Source of the DNA: Bacteroidales bacterium
GTDB lineage: Bacteria > Bacteroidota > Bacteroidia > Bacteroidales > JAADGE01
Length of the DNA: 10,776 nucleotides
Assembly: GCA_029934265.1 (NCBI GenBank)
Contig: JAOZMN010000073.1
Span: forward strand, 1 to 10,776
Reading direction: 5' to 3'
The position numbers were made by a program, and so were the translations under genes. A model generated the notes under the pieces. It did not search any database. It was not told the DNA's origin and saw only the letters and a program-made list of their open reading frames with translations. Shown here in pieces: positions 6,863-10,776 of this stretch. Position 1 is the first letter of the stretch; each line of letters starts with the position of its first letter.

Positions 6863-8398
6863 TTAAAATTTCAGTCCGAATGTAATATTGTAAAACTGAC
6901 TTTTACGAGAAAGTTTAGCAGTCGGTTCTTGTATGTTTCCCATAGGGTCGGAAGGAAAGTTCGGAGTAGCATCATATATATAAACAGTTTCGCTGTCCGA
7001 AGCAAAAGAGTATGCAAAATCTACATAAGCATTTTCGCCGTGAATACCGATACCGCCGGAATAAATTGTTCTGCCGTCCGTGAATTTAGTACCTTTAAGC
7101 GGATTTCCGTATATTGCATATCCGGCTCTGAGCATCACCAAACCAAAACTTATTTCGTAACCGGCTCGTATGTTTTGAGTCGCTTGATACCAATCTTTTA
7201 CGGCTTTATTTGAAGATATAAAATCTTCTGATGCCTCTTTACTTGCAAGTTGCATTTTGGTATAATTTACATATTCGTACTCGACATTAAAAGTCATAGG
7301 GAAGCTGTAAAATGTACCTATTTTATAAGAATCGAGTATTACCGCCGCCGATAAATTGGCTCTGAATGGAGTTTGCAATTTATAGGAATATAAATTAAGG
7401 TCAGTATTCCAAAAATAATCGGAATCGCCGTTTTGGTCTTCTGAATAAAATTGTGAATACATTGAAGTTTCATATTCTTCACTAATAGAATAAAAAGTCG
7501 TGCTGTGAACAGCAGCTCCTACACTTAAAAATTTTACAGGGCGGTACAATGCTCCGGCTTTAAAATTAATACCTGTTCCTTTGGCACTAAGGGTTTCATT
7601 AAATTCAAAATACTTAGGATCCATACTTATGTTGTTTGTAATAACAGGTTCAAATTCTTCCTCCTTATAAACATTTTTGTATTTATAATTGATACTTGTT
7701 ACTCCGATAGTCCCTCCAATAAAAAGTTTATTTTTATGACTTGCTCCAAGCGAGAAATCCCATTCGCCCGAACCACCTTCTCGTGTAATTAATCTGCGTT
7801 GTGTTTCGCCGTAAAATCCTGCATCTGTTACTGCCGAGTAATATTCTCCGGCTCCGTTGTATGCAGTTGAATCAAAACTTATCAAATATGTCTCCCATGC
7901 AAGGTTTTCTCTGAAACTACTGTAATTATTATTGTTTGCATTATAAATATAGTAATCTAAAATTGAATTGGAGTTATTTTTTCCGTTAATTATTATTTCT
8001 TGATTGTAATCACCTGTTCTGTTGTAAGCAATTCCGAAATTTATTTGGTCCCAGCCATCGCTTCCGTTAAATGCTCCTACAAACGCCATATTGTTCAGCT
8101 TTACATGATAGTCCGTATTATCGAATGTGTTTCCCAAGTATGAGGAATTTGTATTGTTCATTCCGAAGTAAGGAGTTAAATTAAATTGTGATTTTTTAAA
8201 AACTGCTATTCCGGCAGGGTTTGTTGCCAAAACAGATAAATCACCTCCTATTGCCGACATGGAATTTCCCATACCTATGGAACGAGCCGTACCTCCGTAA
8301 AAAATTTGCGAATAACGCAAAGCATCTGTCTGATTTTGAGCAAAAATAATTGCTTGCGAAAATAAAAGTATGATTATGGTATTAAAAATATTTTTCAT
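6863..8398 (-). CDS. FadL/OmpP1/TodX-like outer-membrane beta-barrel protein
   Basis: 511 residues. A Sec signal peptide (MKNIFNTIIILLFSQAIIFA, cleavage near A20-Q21) is followed by DALRYSQIFYGGTARSIGMG, MSAIGGDLSVLATNPAGIAV (NPAG at 60-63) and QFNLTPYF. The 'ARs.gmG.a..a.gdd..a...NPAgla' pattern is the hallmark N-terminal hatch region of the FadL/OmpP1/TodX family, whose members move hydrophobic compounds such as fatty acids or aromatics across the outer membrane. The rest alternates amphipathic Tyr/Phe-rich strands (for example GYEISFGLVMLRAGYAIYG), and the protein ends in FGLKF with the terminal Phe typical of BAM-assembled barrels. At 511 residues it is somewhat longer than FadL (about 420-450), as is common for Bacteroidota versions, and the substrate is unknown. 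The start is the ATG before the signal peptide; there is no Shine-Dalgarno. Its promoter, if any, must lie in the inverted-repeat gap behind it; otherwise it is read from the upstream lipoprotein gene. Confidence 0.88.
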   Translation of the reverse strand: MKNIFNTIIILLFSQAIIFAQNQTDALRYSQIFYGGTARSIGMGNSMSAIGGDLSVLATNPAGIAVFKKSQFNLTPYFGMNNTNSSYLGNTFDNTDYHVKLNNMAFVGAFNGSDGWDQINFGIAYNRTGDYNQEIIINGKNNSNSILDYYIYNANNNNYSSFRENLAWETYLISFDSTAYNGAGEYYSAVTDAGFYGETQRRLITREGGSGEWDFSLGASHKNKLFIGGTIGVTSINYKYKNVYKEEEFEPVITNNISMDPKYFEFNETLSAKGTGINFKAGALYRPVKFLSVGAAVHSTTFYSISEEYETSMYSQFYSEDQNGDSDYFWNTDLNLYSYKLQTPFRANLSAAVILDSYKIGTFYSFPMTFNVEYEYVNYTKMQLASKEASEDFISSNKAVKDWYQATQNIRAGYEISFGLVMLRAGYAIYGNPLKGTKFTDGRTIYSGGIGIHGENAYVDFAYSFASDSETVYIYDATPNFPSDPMGNIQEPTAKLSRKSQFYNITFGLKF

Positions 8399-8432
8399 TT
8401 GTTTTTATTATTAATTAAAAAAAATATAACAA

Positions 8433-8518
8433 TTATCAATGAACAAATTACAATTAATATTTTTACGATAGCAAAAATATTAATTATTAATTGCTCATTG
8501 TAAATTGTTTATTGATAA
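8433..8518 (-). terminator. Long imperfect inverted repeat, probable terminator or intergenic repeat unit
   Basis: Left arm 8433-8464 and right arm 8473-8518 are nearly complementary. The outer part TTATCAATgAACAAaTTACAAT pairs with 8497-8518 with two mismatches. The inner TAATATTTTT (8455-8464) pairs exactly with 8473-8482 around an 8-base loop. An unpaired bulge of about 14 bases lies on the right side. The repeat begins 2 bases after the stop of the leftward lipoprotein gene and is followed on that strand by a T-rich run (8415-8424), as expected of a terminator. It is AT-rich, and the tandem 'aattattaattgctcattgtaaattg' style resembles dispersed intergenic repeats seen in Bacteroidota. Confidence 0.5.
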
Positions 8519-8519
8519 A

Positions 8520-9761
8520 CTACCTTCTTCCTCCGCTCGAACGACTGCTGCCGCCGCTTCGTGAAGAAGAACCGGAACTTCTTGAAGACGAACCACTGCT
8601 CCTTGATGATGACCCTGAGCTTTTGTAACTGCTTCCGCTTCTTGATGATGAGCCCGAGCTTCTGTAACTGCTTCCGCCTCTTGAGGAAGAACCGCTTTTA
8701 TAACTGCTTCCGCTTGAGCGAGTTGAAGAATTGTTACTTCTCGAAGAATTACCGGAGTTTCTCGAAGAATTATTATTTCTGTATGTTCCACTTGAATTGG
8801 TTCTGTTTGGTTTTGAATATGAACTGCCGGACGAACGACTTGTTCCGGTATTAGTAGTACCTCTGCGATATGTCGAATTTGACGAGCGATTTGTATTTTG
8901 GTTATTTGTATTTCGATTTGAATTATAGGCTCGTCCGGAGGCGTTGTTTCTGTTGTTAGTATTACTTTTATTTACATTAGAGCGAGAATTTGTACTTCTG
9001 TTTACCGTACTTCTGTTTACTGTGCTTCGGCTTTTATTTCCGGAGGTATTCCTCGAATAAGTGTTTGAATTATTGCGAGAATCTCGTGAAACATTACTTC
9101 TGTTACCGGTGCTTTTATTTACTCCCGATGTACTTCTTCCGACTTTGGAATAACCTGTACGATTTCTGTGTCCGTATGTATAATTTCCGTAATCGGAATG
9201 ATTATTTGAATACATTGCATCATAATATCCGTTGTTGTATCCGCTGTAATAACTGTTTGAATAATATCCTCCGTAACCGTATCCGTAATACGGACTGTCC
9301 CAATAGCTTAAACGATATGGGTTATAACCGTAACCATAAGGTCTGTACCTATTTGAATAATATCCTCCGTAATATGAGGGATAACCCCATGACATACTGA
9401 AACCGGAATATCCGTAACCACCGTATGAATAATAATCGTTATAATAATCATCGTAAAAATACGAACTTGAATGAAAACGTCTGATACGTGAACTGTAAGA
9501 CGGATATTCATTAATGATTACGACATCTGCATCACTATCCACAGTTACGTAATCGGTATTATCGTCCGTATATACTTGCACATTGTTTTCAGCATTGTTG
9601 TCGTACACGTCGGAAGTAACCGTTTCCGTTTTTTGAGTGTCTTTAACAATTACAACTGTTTTGTGCGGTGCGTAAGCATCGTCATGTGTAACAACGTAAG
9701 TCGTGGTACATGAACTCAGGGCAAAAATTATTGCCGGAAGTATAAAGATAAATTTTTTCAT
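8520..9761 (-). CDS. Low-complexity lipoprotein: Tyr/Gly-rich middle, Ser/Asn/Arg-rich tail
   Basis: 413 residues. The start ATG is confirmed by a strong Shine-Dalgarno 7 bases upstream. SPII signal with lipobox ALSSC (Cys18). Then come: an acidic, Val/Thr/Asp-rich segment (about 20-85); a Tyr/Gly-rich domain (about 98-198) dense in YGGYGYSG, YYGGYY, PYGYGYNPY and YYGYGYGGYYS; and a basic, disordered Ser/Asn/Arg/Thr tail (198-413) that becomes nearly pure Ser-Gly-Arg at the end (SSGSSSRSG repeats). The tail holds a run of about 13-residue repeats. No enzymatic motif is present. Composition recalls structural or adhesive proteins (silk-, cuticle- or prion-like), with a cationic tail that could bind anionic polymers such as LPS, DNA or teichuronic-type polysaccharide; that role is inferred. 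It is predicted to be envelope-anchored. Composition differs sharply from its neighbours, although the N-terminal codon use is similar. Not recognised as a named family. Confidence 0.85.
   Translation of the reverse strand: MKKFIFILPAIIFALSSCTTTYVVTHDDAYAPHKTVVIVKDTQKTETVTSDVYDNNAENNVQVYTDDNTDYVTVDSDADVVIINEYPSYSSRIRRFHSSSYFYDDYYNDYYSYGGYGYSGFSMSWGYPSYYGGYYSNRYRPYGYGYNPYRLSYWDSPYYGYGYGGYYSNSYYSGYNNGYYDAMYSNNHSDYGNYTYGHRNRTGYSKVGRSTSGVNKSTGNRSNVSRDSRNNSNTYSRNTSGNKSRSTVNRSTVNRSTNSRSNVNKSNTNNRNNASGRAYNSNRNTNNQNTNRSSNSTYRRGTTNTGTSRSSGSSYSKPNRTNSSGTYRNNNSSRNSGNSSRSNNSSTRSSGSSYKSGSSSRGGSSYRSSGSSSRSGSSYKSSGSSSRSSGSSSRSSGSSSRSGGSSRSSGGRR
8602..8713 (-). repeat. In-frame tandem repeats (39/36 bases) in the lipoprotein tail
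   Basis: The core TAACTGCTTCCGC recurs at 8626, 8665 and 8701, at intervals of 39 and 36 bases, within near-identical flanks (CTTGATGATGA..C..GAGCTT). It encodes about 13-residue units of the type SSYKSSGSSSRSG at about residues 349-387. All spacings are multiples of three, so length change keeps the frame. Confidence 0.75.
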
Positions 9762-9768
9762 TTTATTG

Positions 9769-9775
9769 TCCTCCT
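9769..9775 (-). promoter_or_regulatory. Near-perfect Shine-Dalgarno AGGAGGA for the Tyr/Gly-rich lipoprotein
   Basis: The minus strand reads AGGAGGA ending 7 bases before the ATG at 9759-9761, ideal spacing. None of the other gene starts in this window has a comparable sequence, and Bacteroidota genes usually lack one. It decides the start codon and suggests high or distinct translation. Confidence 0.75.
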
Positions 9776-9797
9776 ATTTTTTAGTTAAAAAATAATT

Positions 9798-9813
9798 AAG
9801 GTCTGAAAACCTT
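9798..9813 (-). promoter_or_regulatory. Small leader hairpin upstream of the Tyr/Gly-rich lipoprotein
   Basis: AAGGT (9798-9802) pairs with ACCTT (9809-9813), extended by one T-A pair, around a 6-base loop. It would lie in the 5' leader about 25 bases upstream of the Shine-Dalgarno. It may affect mRNA stability; function unknown. Confidence 0.25.
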
Positions 9814-9848
9814 ATATAAAAGTTGGTATATGTACTTATTCTACACTA

Positions 9849-9880
9849 TAAAGATACAATTTTTTATTTATTCCACAAAA
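9849..9880 (-). promoter_or_regulatory. Candidate promoter for the Tyr/Gly-rich lipoprotein
   Basis: On the minus strand, TTTTG (plus 9876-9880) is followed after 19 bases by TATCTTTA (plus 9849-9856), one mismatch from the Bacteroidota -7 consensus TAnnTTTG. The implied leader is about 80 bases. Confidence 0.4.
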
Positions 9881-10202
9881 TTATAGAACTTTTTTTATAA
9901 AAAACGTTACTTTTTATCGAATATTGAGTATGTTTGAATATTATTTTACAATATTAACAAAAAAACCTAAATTTTAAAGTTTTTTTGAAATAATGTACAC
10001 TGTTCAAACGTTTAGTGTAAAAGAAAAACAAAGTATTAAATTTGCCGTAAAAACAAATATAACAAGCAGTACAGAGTTTTTTGTCAAGCACTGCATAGCA
10101 AACATATTGTCAGTGTATTAGAAATGCGGCTTTACTCCATTAGATATGTCGAAAACTTTATTATTTATTTACCAATAGTTTCAAACTTAAATTTTCCAAA
10201 CT
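9881..10202. other. Divergent intergenic region, no gene visible
   Basis: About 320 bases with no credible reading frame. It is AT-rich and contains three spaced AATATT hexamers (9920, 9937, 9950). It also holds an interrupted palindrome (9996-10019: TACACT, gttc, the palindrome AAACGTTT, then AGTGTA) and a TAAATTTG box (10037-10044) that could drive the rightward gene. I see no tRNA or known riboswitch. Confidence 0.5.
10037..10044 (+). promoter_or_regulatory. Candidate -7 box for the small secreted protein gene
   Basis: TAAATTTG matches the Bacteroidota -7 consensus. It is about 160 bases upstream of the ATG at 10203. The -33 position has only TTTAG near 10011-10015, so support is weak. 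The interrupted palindrome at 9996-10019 would overlap the -33 region. Confidence 0.3.
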
Positions 10203-10667
10203 ATGAAAAAGATTTTTATTTTATTTCTCGGATTTATTTTATCTGTCGTCGTGGTCAATGCACAGACTCAATGGGAATGGGATACTCACGGAATAGGTTT
10301 TGAAACTCCCGAAGGTTTTAAAGTTGATAAAAACAGTGAGGATATGTTTACCGCTTCAAGTGAACATATTTCAGTTACGCTTATTCCTTGGCAAGACGAA
10401 ACCGTAACCGATAACGATTTATCAGGAGCACTTGTCGAGCTTGCCGTAGAGATGGAATACGATGAAATAACCGAAGTCGAAGTCCTTGAATATGAAGATT
10501 TTGTAGGATACGGTGTAAGTGGTTCCAAAGACGGCAGCAATGCAGTTATTGCTATTTTATTGGATACCGAAAGCAGTACTAACTTGATTGTTGTTATAGG
10601 ATTTGATGAAGGTTACGAAGATGTTGCTTCAAAAATTTTATCCGGGATATATCCTTACGATAAATAA
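10203..10667 (+). CDS. Small secreted acidic protein of unknown function
   Basis: 154 residues. Sec signal peptide (MKKIFILFLGFILSVVVVNA, cleavage after A20 before QTQ), with no lipobox, so it is periplasmic or released. The mature protein is about 134 residues, acidic, with alternating short strands and helices: IGFETPEGFKVDKNSEDMF, HISVTLIPWQDE, a Glu/Val-rich helix, ILLDTESSTNLIVVIGF and a C-terminal helix ending SGIYPYDK. The order 'i.f..P.gf....' , strand, helix, two long strands resembles the MOG1/PsbP-like (DUF1795/DcrB) alpha-beta fold; this is a by-eye fold guess. It stands alone between a divergent lipoprotein gene and a terminator, so it is probably monocistronic. No Shine-Dalgarno. 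Confidence 0.82.
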   Translation: MKKIFILFLGFILSVVVVNAQTQWEWDTHGIGFETPEGFKVDKNSEDMFTASSEHISVTLIPWQDETVTDNDLSGALVELAVEMEYDEITEVEVLEYEDFVGYGVSGSKDGSNAVIAILLDTESSTNLIVVIGFDEGYEDVASKILSGIYPYDK

Positions 10668-10677
10668 ACTGTAACTT

Positions 10678-10732
10678 TACGGAATTTATTTCGTTTTTTA
10701 ACTTATTTAAAATTAGCGAAATAAATTTCGTA
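10678..10732 (+). terminator. Intrinsic terminator of the small secreted protein gene
   Basis: Bases 10678-10693 and 10717-10732 form a 16-bp stem (one G-U pair) with a 23-base loop, starting 10 bases after the stop codon. A T-run (TGTTTTTT, 10738-10745) follows within 10 bases. Confidence 0.7.
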
Positions 10733-10776
10733 TTACTGTTTTTTACCATTAGTGTCCGCTTAACTTTTTTAAACAT

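Noticed and set aside
8602..8713. CRISPR-like array
   Set aside because: The repeats are in-frame coding repeats with spacers as similar as the repeats themselves; there are no unique spacers and no cas genes.
8495..8791. Minus-strand frame with QEAEAVTEARAHHQ-like repeats
   Set aside because: It is the out-of-frame reading of the Ser/Gly/Arg repeat tail of the lipoprotein, which has a signal peptide, lipobox and Shine-Dalgarno; the repeats simply show through in the other frame.
8990..9400. Plus-strand frame rich in Cys, Asn and Tyr opposite the Tyr/Gly-rich lipoprotein
   Set aside because: It is the antisense reading of a low-complexity region; it has no signal, promoter or ribosome binding site of its own.
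10594..10776. Minus-strand frame of 60 codons at the right edge
   Set aside because: It overlaps the end of the secreted-protein gene and its terminator hairpin; its Lys/Ile/Asn-rich product is what random AT-rich DNA gives.

Overview
The window looks like ordinary chromosome from an AT-rich Bacteroidota (probably Bacteroidales-like) genome. The evidence is very AT-rich DNA with uniform codon use, candidate promoters of the Bacteroidota -7 type (TAnnTTTG), almost no Shine-Dalgarno sequences, many SPII lipoproteins, a FadL/OmpP1-like outer-membrane barrel, and a lysyl-tRNA synthetase with the long C-terminal tail I associate with Bacteroidales. No insertion sequence, tRNA, rRNA, CRISPR array or phage gene is visible.

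Left part (1-2533). A partial thiamine-phosphate-synthase-like gene (ThiE/TenI family) runs leftward off the window edge. A 238-base divergent intergenic region follows, with a GC-rich hairpin cluster and promoter-like boxes facing both ways. A rightward two-gene unit comes next: an exported protein of unknown function (666-1607) and, 20 bases later, a lipoprotein (1628-2533).

Middle (2655-6843). lysS (2748-4469) has a good candidate promoter. It overlaps by 8 bases a GTG-started gene (4462-5202) for an exported or membrane-anchored protein with a motif reminiscent of lysozyme-like/lytic transglycosylase folds. A large lipoprotein (5286-6764) follows. This rightward block ends at an 18-bp perfect hairpin (6801-6843), which serves as a bidirectional terminator for the convergent genes.

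Right part (6863-10776). Two leftward genes encode a FadL/OmpP1-like outer-membrane barrel (6863-8398) and a low-complexity Tyr/Gly- and Ser/Asn/Arg-rich lipoprotein (8520-9761). A long imperfect inverted repeat separates them. The lipoprotein gene has a near-perfect Shine-Dalgarno (AGGAGGA), which is out of character for this DNA. A 441-base divergent intergenic region leads to a small secreted protein (10203-10667), which ends in a strong hairpin terminator.

Only lysS has a securely known function. Six of the eight genes encode predicted envelope or exported proteins, so the region is mostly cell-envelope biology next to a translation gene. I found no convincing new multi-gene system. The best leads are the lysS-coupled putative muramidase-like protein and the silk-like lipoprotein with its unusual ribosome binding site.
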